Shown here: one piece after another, positions 1 to 8,766 of the stretch
How the letters are laid out: each line of letters starts with the position of its first letter
Position numbering within the stretch: the stretch's first letter is position 1
Assembly (NCBI RefSeq): GCF_024170005.1
Contig: NZ_JALJXJ010000028.1
Coordinates: 1 to 39,484, forward strand
Reading direction: 5' to 3'
Length of the DNA: 39,484 bases
DNA from: Azospirillum lipoferum
Lineage (GTDB): Bacteria; Pseudomonadota; Alphaproteobacteria; Azospirillales; Azospirillaceae
The notes under the pieces: generated by a model
What the model saw: only the letters and a program-made list of their open reading frames with translations
What the model was told of the DNA's origin: nothing
The model's database searches: none
Made by a program: the position numbers and the translations under genes

Positions 1-2208
1 CGCAACATCGCCGAGGTGACCACCGCCGTCGCCAAGGGCGACCTGTCGAAGAAGATCACCGTCGATGTGAAGGGCGAGATCCTGGAACTGAAATCGACCA
101 TCAACACGATGGTGGACCAGCTGAACAGCTTCGCCTCGGAAGTGACGCGCGTCGCAAGAGAGGTGGGTTCGGAAGGCAAGCTGGGCGGTCAGGCGAAGGT
201 GGAGGGTGTCGGCGGTACCTGGAAGGACCTGACCGACAACGTCAACATGATGGCGGAAAACCTGACCGGTCAGGTGCGCAACATCGCCGAGGTGACCACC
301 GCCGTCGCCAAGGGCGACCTGTCGAAGAAGATCACCGTCGATGTGAAGGGCGAGATCCTGGAACTGAAATCCACCATCAATACGATGGTGGACCAGCTGA
401 ACAGCTTCGCGTCGGAAGTGACGCGCGTCGCAAGAGAGGTGGGTTCGGAAGGCAAGCTGGGCGGTCAGGCGAAGGTCGAAGGTGTCGGCGGCACCTGGAA
501 GGACCTGACCGACAGCGTGAACATGATGGCGGCCAACCTGACCGGTCAGGTGCGAAACATCGCCGACGTGACCACCGCCGTCGCGACGGGCGACCTGTCG
601 AAGAAGATCACCGTCGACGTGAAGGGCGAGATCCTTGAGCTGAAGTCGACCATCAACACGATGGTGGACCAGCTGAACAGCTTCGCGTCGGAAGTGACGC
701 GCGTTGCGCGCGAGGTGGGCTCCGAAGGCAAGTTGGGCGGTCAGGCGAAGGTCGAAGGTGTCGGCGGTACCTGGAAGGACCTGACCGACAGCGTGAATTT
801 GATGGCGGCCAACCTGACCGGTCAGGTGCGCAACATCGCCGACGTGACCACCGCCGTGGCAAACGGCGACCTGTCGAAGAAGATTACCGTGCCGGTGAAG
901 GGCGAAATCCTGGAGCTGAAGAACACCATCAACACGATGGTGGACCAGCTGAACAGCTTCGCGTCGGAAGTGACGCGCGTCGCAAGAGAGGTGGGTTCGG
1001 AAGGCAAGTTGGGCGGTCAGGCCCAGGTGAAGGGTGTCGGCGGCACCTGGAAGGACCTGACCGACAGCGTGAACGCGATGGCGACCAACCTGACCGGTCA
1101 GGTGCGCAACATCGCCGAGGTGACGACCGCGGTCGCGAATGGCGATCTGTCGAAGAAGATCACCGTCGACGTCAAAGGCGAGATTCTGGAGCTGAAATCC
1201 ACCATCAACACCATGGTGGACCAGCTGAACAGCTTTGCCTCGGAAGTGACGCGCGTTGCGCGCGAGGTGGGCTCCGAAGGCAAGCTGGGCGGCCAGGCCC
1301 AGGTGAAGGGGGTTGCCGGCACCTGGAAGGATCTGACCGACAATGTGAACGCCATGGCGACCAACCTGACCGGTCAGGTGCGCAACATCGCCGAGGTGAC
1401 GACCGCGGTCGCGAATGGCGATCTGTCGAAGAAGATCACCGTCGACGTGAAGGGCGAAATTCTTGAACTGAAATCCACCATCAACACCATGGTGGACCAG
1501 CTGAACAGCTTCGCCTCCGAAGTCGCCCGCGTGGCGCGCGAGGTGGGTATCGAAGGCAAGCTGGGCGGTCAGGCCCAGGTGAAGGGGGTTGCCGGCACTT
1601 GGAAGGACCTGACCGACAATGTGAACATGATGGCGGCGAACCTGACCGGCCAGGTGCGAAACATCGCCGAAGTCACCACCGCGGTCGCCAAGGGTGACCT
1701 GTCGAAGAAGATCACCGTCGATGTGAAGGGAGAAATCTTCGAACTGAAATCGACCATCAACACGATGGTGGACCAGCTGAACAGCTTCGCCTCGGAAGTG
1801 ACGCGCGTCGCAAGAGAGGTGGGTTCCGAAGGCAAGCTGGGCGGTCAGGCGAAGGTCGAGGGTGTCGGTGGCACCTGGAAGGATCTGACCGACAATGTGA
1901 ACATGATGGCGGCCAACCTGACCGGTCAGGTGCGCGGCATCGCCAGCGTCGTCACCGCGGTCGCCGACGGCGACCTGAAGCGCAAGCTGGCGGTGGACGC
2001 CAAAGGCGAGATCGCGGCGCTGGCCAACACCATCAACGGCATGATCGACACGCTGGCGACCTTCGCCGATCAGGTCACCAACGTGGCGCGCGAGGTGGGC
2101 ATCGAAGGCAAGCTGGGCGGTCAGGCCCGCGTTCCGGGTGCTGCCGGCCTGTGGAAGGATTTGACGGAGAACGTGAACCAGCTGGCCGCCAACCTGACCA
2201 CCCAGGTG
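1..2208 (+). repeat. Tandem 276-bp (92-codon) HAMP repeat array
   Basis: Eight head-to-tail units of exactly 276 bp begin at 1, 277, 553, 829, 1105, 1381, 1657 and 1933, each opening on R-N/G-I-A. A ninth partial unit starts at 2209 and runs into the next domain. The first seven are nearly identical at DNA level and mostly differ by synonymous or single-residue changes such as AKVEGVGG versus AQVKGVAG. Units eight and nine are clearly diverged. All units lie in one reading frame and encode HAMP modules of the kinase below. The array continues past the left edge of the window, so its full copy number is unknown. Confidence 0.95.
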
Positions 2209-5200
2209 CGCGCCATCGCCGAGGTCGCCACTGCGGTGACCAAGGGCGACCTGACCCGCTCCATCACCGTGGAGGCGATGGGCGAGGTCGCGGCGCTGAA
2301 GGACAACATCAACGAGATGATCCGCAACCTTCGCGACACCACGCTGAAGAATGCGGAACAGGACTGGCTGAAGACCAACCTCGCCAAATTCACCCGCATG
2401 CTGCAGGGCGAGCGCGATCTTGTCACCGTCTCCAACATGATCCTGTCGGAGATCGCGCCGCTGGTGAACGCCCAGCACGGCGTCTTCTACGTCGCCACCC
2501 GCGACCGCGACGAGCCGCTGCTGGAGCTGGTCGCCTCCTATGCGCTGAAGGAGCGCAAGAACCTGTCCAACCGCTTCCACCTGAAGGAAGGGCTGGTCGG
2601 GCAGTGCGCCTACGAGAAGAAGCGCATCCTGCTGACCAACGTGCCGCGCGACTATGTCGCCATCAGCTCCGGCCTGGGCGAGGCGCCGCCGCTGAACATC
2701 ATCGTCCTGCCGGTGCTGTTCGAGGACGACGTGAAGGCGGTGATCGAACTGGCGAGCTTCGGCCGCTTCAGCGAGACGCACCAGAGCTTCCTGGAACAGC
2801 TGACAGAGAGCATCGGCATCGTGCTGAACACGATCGCCGCCAACATGCGCACCGAGGGCCTGTTGAAGCAGTCGCAGCGCCTGACCACCGAACTGCAGAG
2901 CCAGCAGGAGGAGCTGAAGACCACCAACGAGCGGCTGGAACAGCAGGCCGCCTCGCTGCGCAAGTCGGAAGAGCTGCTGAAGGCCCAGCAGGAAAAGCTG
3001 ACCACCACCAACGAGGCGCTGGAGGAGAAGGCCGAACAGCTGGAGAAGCAGAACATCGAGGTCGAGCGCAAGAATCGCGAGGTCGTGCTCGCCAAGGCGG
3101 CGCTGGAGGAGAAGGCGGAACAGCTTTCCCTGACCTCCAAATACAAGTCGCAGTTCCTGGCGAACATGAGCCACGAATTGCGCACGCCGTTGAACAGCCT
3201 GCTGATCCTGTCCAAGCTGCTGGCCGACAATCCCGACACCAACCTGTCGGACCGTCAGGTGGAGTTCGCCCGCACCATCCACGCCGCCGGCTCCGATCTG
3301 CTGGGGCTGATCAACGACATCCTCGACCTGTCGAAGATCGAGTCCGGCACCGTCACGTTGGAGATCGGCGAGGTCGTGCTGGGCGACCTGCGTAACCATG
3401 TGGAGCGCACCTTCTCGCAGCTGGCGCAGGAGAAGAAGCTGGACTTCGCCATCGAGATGGACGCAGCGCTTCCCGCCAGCGTCCAGACAGACGAGAAGCG
3501 GCTGGCCCAGGTGCTGAACAACCTGCTGTCCAACGCCTTCAAGTTCACCGAGACCGGCGGCATCACCTTCCGCGTCGCCCCGGCGACGGAAGGGTGGAGT
3601 GCGGCGCACCCAACGCTGGATACCGCATCGTCGGTGCTGGCCTTCACCGTCATCGACACCGGGATCGGCATTCCGGAAGACAAGCAGCGCATCATCTTCG
3701 AAGCGTTCCAGCAGGCCGACGGCACCACCAGCCGCAAATACGGCGGCACGGGGCTCGGCCTGTCGATCAGCCGTGAGATCGCGCGGCTGCTGGGCGGTGA
3801 AATCCGCGTCGCCAGCACGCCCGGCAAGGGCAGCGCCTTCACGCTGTTCGTCCCGCGCAGCTACGACATCGTCGCCGAGCCGGTCACTCCGCTGGGCACC
3901 CCTGCCATCGCCGCGGCGAGCGCCACCATGCCGTCGACCGCCCTGCTGCCCAAGCGGACGGAGTCGGCGACCCGTCCGGTGGTGGCGTCCGGTCCGCAGG
4001 AAGGGCTGGCGCTGCTCGACATGCAGCCGGCCAGCGACGACCGCGAGCGGCTGCGCCCCGGCGAGCCGGTGGTGCTGATCGTCGAGGACGACAACACCTT
4101 CGCCTCCATCCTGCTGGATCTGGCGCGGGAGAAGGGCTTCCGCACCATCCTGTCCAGCGGCGGGTCGGCGGCTCTGCCGCTGGCACGCAAATACCGGCCG
4201 GACGCAGTGCTGCTCGACATTGGGCTGCCGGACATGGATGGCTGGGCGCTTCTCGACCTGCTGAAGCGCGACCCGCAGACCCGGCACATCCCGGTCCACG
4301 TCATCTCCGCCAAGGACGAGCGGCGGCGCGGCCTCGCGATGGGCGCCTTCGACTATTCGGAAAAGCCGGTCGAGCGCGAGGCGATCTTCGATGCCCTGAA
4401 CCGGGTGAAGAGCTTCAAGGAGCGCGACCACCGCAAGCTGCTGGTGGTGGAGAAGGACAGCCCGCAGCCGGGCGGCGTCGCCGCGCTGATCGGCAACGGC
4501 GATGTGGAGACGCACACCGTCACGTCGATCGAGGCGGCGATGGCGGCGCTGAGCGCCGACCACTTCGACTGCATGGTGCTGGATTTGTCGAGCCCGACCC
4601 TGTCCGGTCCGGTCGCCGTCGATTTCGAACTGGTGGAATGGCTTCGCACTCGCGACACGCTCGCCTGGATGCCGGTGGTGGTCTATGTCGCAGCCGACAT
4701 CGCGGCGGAAGACGAGGCGCGGCTGCGCCGGCTGGCCGAAACGGTGGTGCTGAAGAGCGCTCGCTCACCGGCCGGGCTGCTGGACGAGACCGCACTGTTC
4801 CTGCACCGGGCCGTTGACCGGCTGCCCGACGAGAAGCGGCGCAGCATCCTCGACTTGCGCCAGCACGACCCGGCGCTGGCCGGCAAGCGGGTGCTGGTGA
4901 TCGACGACGACATCCGCAACATCTTCTCGCTGGCCAGCGTGATGGAGGCTCACAAGATTGAGGTCCTGCATGCCGAAAGCGGGCGCGAGGGGATCGAACG
5001 GCTGCGCGCCGACCCCAACGTCGACGTGGTGCTGGTCGATATCATGATGCCGGAGATGGACGGCTATGAGACCATGCGCACGATCCGCAGCATCGACGAG
5101 TTCCGTGCCCTGCCGATGATCGCCGTCACCGCCAAGGCGATGAAGGGTGACCGCGACAAATGCATCGAAGCCGGGGCGACCGACTACATCGCCAAGCCGG

Positions 5201-5286
5201 TGGACATCGACCATCTGCTGTCGCTGCTGCGGATCTGGACCGCCCGGAGCGGCCGGCCGCAGCCGCGCGGTGGGGTGCAGGCATGA
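1..5286 (+). CDS. Poly-HAMP hybrid histidine kinase with three receiver domains (5' end missing)
   Basis: The frame is open from base 1, so the N-terminus lies outside the window; 1761 residues are visible. Order: HAMP repeats (residues 1 to about 780), a GAF domain (about 790-945), a long coiled coil (about 950-1045), HisKA with the phospho-accepting His1058 in MSHELRTP, and HATPase_c (N box NNLLSNAFKF, G boxes DTGIGIP and GGTGLGLS). Three receivers follow: Asp1406 in LLDIGLPDMDG, a degenerate one around Asp1528, and Asp1680 in LVDIMMPEMDG. The 92-residue HAMP unit and the kinase-receiver tail resemble fungal group III (Nik1/Os-1) kinases, an observation from remembered family sequences. No membrane segment is visible, but the missing N-terminus could hold one. 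The expected role is autophosphorylation on His1058 and phosphotransfer to its own receivers or to a separate phosphotransfer protein. The signal is unknown. The stop overlaps the start of the next kinase by ATGA. Confidence 0.95.
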   Translation, partial: RNIAEVTTAVAKGDLSKKITVDVKGEILELKSTINTMVDQLNSFASEVTRVAREVGSEGKLGGQAKVEGVGGTWKDLTDNVNMMAENLTGQVRNIAEVTTAVAKGDLSKKITVDVKGEILELKSTINTMVDQLNSFASEVTRVAREVGSEGKLGGQAKVEGVGGTWKDLTDSVNMMAANLTGQVRNIADVTTAVATGDLSKKITVDVKGEILELKSTINTMVDQLNSFASEVTRVAREVGSEGKLGGQAKVEGVGGTWKDLTDSVNLMAANLTGQVRNIADVTTAVANGDLSKKITVPVKGEILELKNTINTMVDQLNSFASEVTRVAREVGSEGKLGGQAQVKGVGGTWKDLTDSVNAMATNLTGQVRNIAEVTTAVANGDLSKKITVDVKGEILELKSTINTMVDQLNSFASEVTRVAREVGSEGKLGGQAQVKGVAGTWKDLTDNVNAMATNLTGQVRNIAEVTTAVANGDLSKKITVDVKGEILELKSTINTMVDQLNSFASEVARVAREVGIEGKLGGQAQVKGVAGTWKDLTDNVNMMAANLTGQVRNIAEVTTAVAKGDLSKKITVDVKGEIFELKSTINTMVDQLNSFASEVTRVAREVGSEGKLGGQAKVEGVGGTWKDLTDNVNMMAANLTGQVRGIASVVTAVADGDLKRKLAVDAKGEIAALANTINGMIDTLATFADQVTNVAREVGIEGKLGGQARVPGAAGLWKDLTENVNQLAANLTTQVRAIAEVATAVTKGDLTRSITVEAMGEVAALKDNINEMIRNLRDTTLKNAEQDWLKTNLAKFTRMLQGERDLVTVSNMILSEIAPLVNAQHGVFYVATRDRDEPLLELVASYALKERKNLSNRFHLKEGLVGQCAYEKKRILLTNVPRDYVAISSGLGEAPPLNIIVLPVLFEDDVKAVIELASFGRFSETHQSFLEQLTESIGIVLNTIAANMRTEGLLKQSQRLTTELQSQQEELKTTNERLEQQAASLRKSEELLKAQQEKLTTTNEALEEKAEQLEKQNIEVERKNREVVLAKAALEEKAEQLSLTSKYKSQFLANMSHELRTPLNSLLILSKLLADNPDTNLSDRQVEFARTIHAAGSDLLGLINDILDLSKIESGTVTLEIGEVVLGDLRNHVERTFSQLAQEKKLDFAIEMDAALPASVQTDEKRLAQVLNNLLSNAFKFTETGGITFRVAPATEGWSAAHPTLDTASSVLAFTVIDTGIGIPEDKQRIIFEAFQQADGTTSRKYGGTGLGLSISREIARLLGGEIRVASTPGKGSAFTLFVPRSYDIVAEPVTPLGTPAIAAASATMPSTALLPKRTESATRPVVASGPQEGLALLDMQPASDDRERLRPGEPVVLIVEDDNTFASILLDLAREKGFRTILSSGGSAALPLARKYRPDAVLLDIGLPDMDGWALLDLLKRDPQTRHIPVHVISAKDERRRGLAMGAFDYSEKPVEREAIFDALNRVKSFKERDHRKLLVVEKDSPQPGGVAALIGNGDVETHTVTSIEAAMAALSADHFDCMVLDLSSPTLSGPVAVDFELVEWLRTRDTLAWMPVVVYVAADIAAEDEARLRRLAETVVLKSARSPAGLLDETALFLHRAVDRLPDEKRRSILDLRQHDPALAGKRVLVIDDDIRNIFSLASVMEAHKIEVLHAESGREGIERLRADPNVDVVLVDIMMPEMDGYETMRTIRSIDEFRALPMIAVTAKAMKGDRDKCIEAGATDYIAKPVDIDHLLSLLRIWTARSGRPQPRGGVQA

Positions 5287-7673
5287 CCCGGCGCAAGCTG
5301 CGGCCGCTGCGGGCGGTGCGGCGCGCTCCGTTCGTCCCGCCGGTCTCCAGTTTGGTGCCGGCGGCCCGCCGGTCGCGCCTGCTCGGCACCACCAGCGTTC
5401 AGCCGGGCACCATCCAGCCGACCGGCGGGGTGGAGGTGGTGCCTGCCGTCCCTATGACCACCCCGGGGGCTACGCCTTCGGCCACTGTCACGCCGCCGCC
5501 GGCCGCCGTTCCTGCGGGATGGGAAAGCGGAACCATGACCACCGATTCACATCCGCAGCCCGACAAGGCGGACGTCGCGATCCTGATCGTCGACGACGAT
5601 CCGCGAAACCTGTTCGCCGTGCGCGAAACGCTGGAGGATCTGGGCGCGCAGCTGGTGCTCGCCCGGTCGGGGGAGGAGGCGTTGAAGCATCTGCTGCGCC
5701 AGGACTTCGCCCTGATCCTGCTGGACGTGCATATGCCGGGCATGGACGGCTACGAGACGGCGGAACTGATCCGCCTGCGCGAGAAGTCGCGCCACATCCC
5801 GATCATCTTCCTGACCGCCATCAACAAGGACGAGACCCACATCTTCCGCGGCTATGCCTCCGGCGCCGTCGATTACATGTTCAAGCCGGTCGATCCGCAG
5901 ATCCTGAAATGCAAGGTGGCGGTCTTCGTCGATCTCTACCGCAAGACGGAGGAGGTGAAGCGCGAGGTCGAGGCCAAGCAGCGCCTGCTGGACGAGAACG
6001 AACGGGTGCGGCGGGAGATGCGGCAGGCCGAACAGGCGCTGCGGCGGTCGGAGGAGCGGCAGGCGCTGATCCTGAGCCAGCTTCCCATCGTGCTCTACAC
6101 CGCCGACCTGACGCCAGGCATCCCGTTCCGTTATCTGTCCGACACGACGGAGACGGTTCTGGGCTGTGCCGCCGCCCGTTTCATCGAGGACCCGAATTTC
6201 TGGGAATCCGGGCTGCACCCGGACGACCGCAGCCGGGTTCTGCGCCAGCTGGCGTCGATCCATGATACCGGGCTGACCACGGTGGAGTATCGCTGGCGCG
6301 GTCCGGACGGCGGCGAACGCCATCTGCTGGACCAGGCGGTGGTCGTGCGTGACGAGGACGGCAAGCCGACCGAGCTGTTCGGGACCATCACGGACGTGAC
6401 CGAGACGCGCCAGGCTCAGCAGCAGCTCGCCCATGCCCAGAAGATGGAGATGGTCGGCCAGTTGACCGGCGGCATCGCCCACGATTTCAACAACATGTTG
6501 ATGGTGGTGATCGGCAGCCTGGAACGGCTGGTTCCTGGCCTTGCCGACGATCCCAAAGCGGCGCGGCGGGCGGAGATGGCCTTGCAGGCGGCACTGCGCT
6601 GTTCCGATATGACGCGGCGGCTGCTGACCTTTGCAAGGCGCCAGCAGCTTCATCCAGAACCGGTCGATCTCGGCGATCTGGTCGCCGGCATGGGCGAACT
6701 GATGGAGCGCACGCTGGGTGGCGCCGTCACAATCGCCATCGAGGCGCCGTCGGCCGATGCCGAGCCGCTGTGGACCGCTTCGGTCGACCGCTCGCAGGCG
6801 GAATCGGCCCTGCTGAACCTTGTCATCAACGCGCGCGACGCCATGCCCGGCGGCGGCACCCTGCGGATCAGCACCGCCAACACCCGCTTTGCCGAGCCAC
6901 AGACCGGTCACGGCATGTCGGTTCCGGCCGGCGACTACATCCTGCTGTCGGTGGCGGACAGCGGTTGCGGCATGCCGGCGCATGTGCTGGAGCGTGCCTT
7001 CGAGCCCTTCTTCACCACCAAGGAGACGGGGAAGGGCACCGGCCTGGGACTCGCCATGATCCACGGCTTCGTCAAGCAGTCGGGCGGGCTGATCGGCATC
7101 GACAGCACGCCAGGGGCCGGCACCACCTTCCGCCTCTATCTGCCGCGGGCGGCGATGGACGCCGTCCATGGTGCTGGAGCCGACGAGGATGGTGCCGACG
7201 AGGCCTTCATCGGCCGTGGCGAGACCGTGCTGGTGGTGGATGACGACGCCGACGTGCGGTCGGTCGCAGCACAAGCGGTGGCGGCGTTGGGTTACCGCGT
7301 CTTGGAAGCCGACGGGGCGGAGGCGGCGCTGACCCTGCTGGACCGCCAGCCGGTCGATCTTCTGTTCACCGACATCGTCATGCCCGGCGGACTTAACGGG
7401 CGCGAACTGGCGTTGGAGGGGTTGCGCCGCCATCCCTCGCTGCGGGTGCTGTTCGCGTCCGGTTATGCCAACGGAACCACAGCGCCGGAACCGGAGGCCG
7501 GCGCGTCTACCGACACCGGCGGCACCGCCGACCCTGGCGCCGTTCTTGGGGCTGTGCTGAGACGGGCGGAAACGCTGTCCAAGCCTTACCGCGACGGCGA
7601 TCTGGCCCGTGCCCTGCGGCGCGCGCTGGATTTGCAGGCTCCTCTCGCCCCGGCGGAGGTTGTCCGGGGCTGA
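5283..7673 (+). CDS. Soluble hybrid histidine kinase, REC-PAS-HisKA-HATPase-REC
   Basis: 796 residues from the ATG at 5283, whose ATGA overlaps the stop of the upstream kinase and suggests translational coupling. Domains: an N-terminal receiver (Asp148 in LLDVHMPGMDG), a coiled-coil linker, PAS (about 265-380), HisKA with His400 in GGIAHDFNN, HATPase_c (NLVINARDAM, DSGCGMP, GTGLGLAM) and a C-terminal receiver (Asp697 in FTDIVMPGG). No transmembrane segment is seen, so it is probably cytoplasmic. The receiver-first layout suggests it is controlled by phosphoryl transfer, perhaps from the poly-HAMP kinase; that link is inference. The first 84 residues are basic, then Pro/Ala/Thr-rich and without a recognisable domain. 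The ATG at 5535, just ahead of the receiver, is a credible alternative start with a weak purine-rich leader. Confidence 0.9.
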   Translation: MTRRKLRPLRAVRRAPFVPPVSSLVPAARRSRLLGTTSVQPGTIQPTGGVEVVPAVPMTTPGATPSATVTPPPAAVPAGWESGTMTTDSHPQPDKADVAILIVDDDPRNLFAVRETLEDLGAQLVLARSGEEALKHLLRQDFALILLDVHMPGMDGYETAELIRLREKSRHIPIIFLTAINKDETHIFRGYASGAVDYMFKPVDPQILKCKVAVFVDLYRKTEEVKREVEAKQRLLDENERVRREMRQAEQALRRSEERQALILSQLPIVLYTADLTPGIPFRYLSDTTETVLGCAAARFIEDPNFWESGLHPDDRSRVLRQLASIHDTGLTTVEYRWRGPDGGERHLLDQAVVVRDEDGKPTELFGTITDVTETRQAQQQLAHAQKMEMVGQLTGGIAHDFNNMLMVVIGSLERLVPGLADDPKAARRAEMALQAALRCSDMTRRLLTFARRQQLHPEPVDLGDLVAGMGELMERTLGGAVTIAIEAPSADAEPLWTASVDRSQAESALLNLVINARDAMPGGGTLRISTANTRFAEPQTGHGMSVPAGDYILLSVADSGCGMPAHVLERAFEPFFTTKETGKGTGLGLAMIHGFVKQSGGLIGIDSTPGAGTTFRLYLPRAAMDAVHGAGADEDGADEAFIGRGETVLVVDDDADVRSVAAQAVAALGYRVLEADGAEAALTLLDRQPVDLLFTDIVMPGGLNGRELALEGLRRHPSLRVLFASGYANGTTAPEPEAGASTDTGGTADPGAVLGAVLRRAETLSKPYRDGDLARALRRALDLQAPLAPAEVVRG

Positions 7674-7687
7674 TGAGGGGAATCGAG

Positions 7688-7709
7688 GGCGGCGTTCCCC
7701 CACGCCGCC
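7688..7709 (+). terminator. Hairpin after the hybrid kinase gene
   Basis: A perfect 8-bp stem, GGCGGCGT with ACGCCGCC, encloses a 6-base loop and begins 15 bp after the stop of the second kinase. Only a weak T-rich stretch follows, so it may be a partial terminator or an RNA-stabilising hairpin. Confidence 0.45.
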
Positions 7710-7739
7710 GGTTGTGCATATCAGGTCAGGTTCCGGTTC

Positions 7740-8114
7740 ATGGTTTTGTCCGACGATGCGCTTACCCTGTTGCGAGGTTCGATCCGGTCTGTCTGGGCGT
7801 TGGAGCTTCTTCTTCTGCTGCGGCGGAACCCCGGCCGCGACTGGTCGAACGGCGATCTGGTCAGCGAACTGCGCGGCAGCGAGGTGGTGGTGCAGGAGGC
7901 CCTGGCGGGCTTCCTCGGCGCCGGTCTGCTGGTGGCCCAGTCCGACGGCCTGCACCGCTACCAGCCGGCGGCGCCGATACTGGACCGGTGGGTGGAGGAG
8001 ATCGAGCAAGCCTACGCCACCCGTCCGTCCGCCATCATCCGGGAAATCTTCGCGGCTCCCGGCAACAAGGTGCAGATCTTTGCCGACTCCTTCCGCTTCC
8101 GCCTCAACGATTGA
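7740..8114 (+). CDS. Small predicted winged-helix protein
   Basis: 124 residues, not assignable to a named family from memory. Residues about 18-85 suggest a winged-helix fold: a hydrophobic helix (VWALELLLLLRR), a second helix (SNGDLVSELR), a recognition-like helix (SEVVVQEALAGFLGAG) and a short wing (LLVAQSDGLHRYQP). The C-terminal third is mixed helix without signal peptide or membrane segment. It lies 66 bp after the hybrid kinase and 85 bp before two small membrane protein genes on the same strand, so it could be an output or local regulator for either. The fold is inferred from pattern only, and a non-DNA-binding use of the fold is equally possible. Confidence 0.7.
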   Translation: MVLSDDALTLLRGSIRSVWALELLLLLRRNPGRDWSNGDLVSELRGSEVVVQEALAGFLGAGLLVAQSDGLHRYQPAAPILDRWVEEIEQAYATRPSAIIREIFAAPGNKVQIFADSFRFRLND

Positions 8115-8199
8115 ACCCAGTGAATGAAATGACCGCGGTTTTCATAGCCAGGATTGCGTGCCGTCCCCGTCGGGGGGAGAGCGGGGTGGGGGCGCCGGT

Positions 8200-8469
8200 A
8201 TGGATGTCGTGAAATCGGCGGTCTATCTGCTGTGTTTCGCTGCCAGCCTGCTGTGCATGGTCCTGCTGCTGCGCAGTTGGTTGCGCTCGCGCAGCCGGCT
8301 TCTGCTGTGGAGCACGCTGTGCTTCGTCGGGCTGGCCGTGAACAATCTGCTGCTGTTCATCGATGTCGTCGTCCTGCCGACGCAGGTCGACCTGCTGCCG
8401 CTGCGCCAATTCTCCGCCATGGCCGGCGTGGGCGTGCTGCTGTATGGTTTCATCTGGGATGCCGAGTGA
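8200..8469 (+). CDS. Small integral membrane protein, first of a pair (DUF5985-like)
   Basis: 89 residues with three hydrophobic segments: about 5-23, 33-56 and 71-85. A basic loop (RSWLRSRSR) lies between the first two. The ATG at 8200 is preferred over an upstream GTG at 8158 because a purine-rich leader (GAGCGGGGTGGGGG) precedes it and the hydrophobic segment starts at once. The stop overlaps the next start by one base (TGATG). Similarity to the DUF5985 family is recalled, not computed. The function is unknown. Its small size and strict coupling suggest a hetero-oligomeric membrane complex with its neighbour. Confidence 0.75.
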   Translation: MDVVKSAVYLLCFAASLLCMVLLLRSWLRSRSRLLLWSTLCFVGLAVNNLLLFIDVVVLPTQVDLLPLRQFSAMAGVGVLLYGFIWDAE

Positions 8470-8744
8470 TGCTGCCCACCACCTCCAGCTTCTTCACGGG
8501 CGCACTTGCGGCACTCTATGCCGTCGCCGGCCTGTTCTTCCTCAGCTTCTGGAAGCGGACGCGCGATGCGCTGTTCGTCAGCTTCTCGCTGGCCTTTCTG
8601 CTGCTGGCGCTGAACCAGATCGTTCTGGCGCTGGGCGGTCTGGAGCGGGAGGAGCAGAGTTGGGTCTATCTGCTGCGCCTGCTGGCCTTCCTGCTGATCA
8701 TCGCCGCCATCGTGCGCAAGAACCTGGAGGGGCGGCGGCGCTGA
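8469..8744 (+). CDS. Small integral membrane protein, second of a pair (DUF5985-like)
   Basis: 91 residues with three predicted membrane helices: about 9-27, 35-55 and 66-83. It starts at the ATG that shares its A with the TGA of the preceding gene, which implies translational coupling. The first loop has the motif FWKRTRDALF and the C-terminus is basic (RKNLEGRRR), suggesting a cytoplasmic tail. Hydrophobic spacing resembles the preceding protein, so the two may be diverged duplicates. No enzymatic or transport motif is visible and no function is assigned. Confidence 0.75.
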   Translation: MLPTTSSFFTGALAALYAVAGLFFLSFWKRTRDALFVSFSLAFLLLALNQIVLALGGLEREEQSWVYLLRLLAFLLIIAAIVRKNLEGRRR

Positions 8745-8766
8745 TCGGCGGTCAACCAGTTGGCGC

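Noticed and set aside
1..2208. CRISPR or satellite array
   Set aside because: The repeats have no spacers, are 276 bp long, and encode HAMP modules in frame.
5547..8009. Minus-strand open frame of 820 codons opposite the second hybrid kinase
   Set aside because: It is the antisense shadow of a clear multi-domain kinase; its translation is rich in His, Gln, Arg and Pro with no domain.
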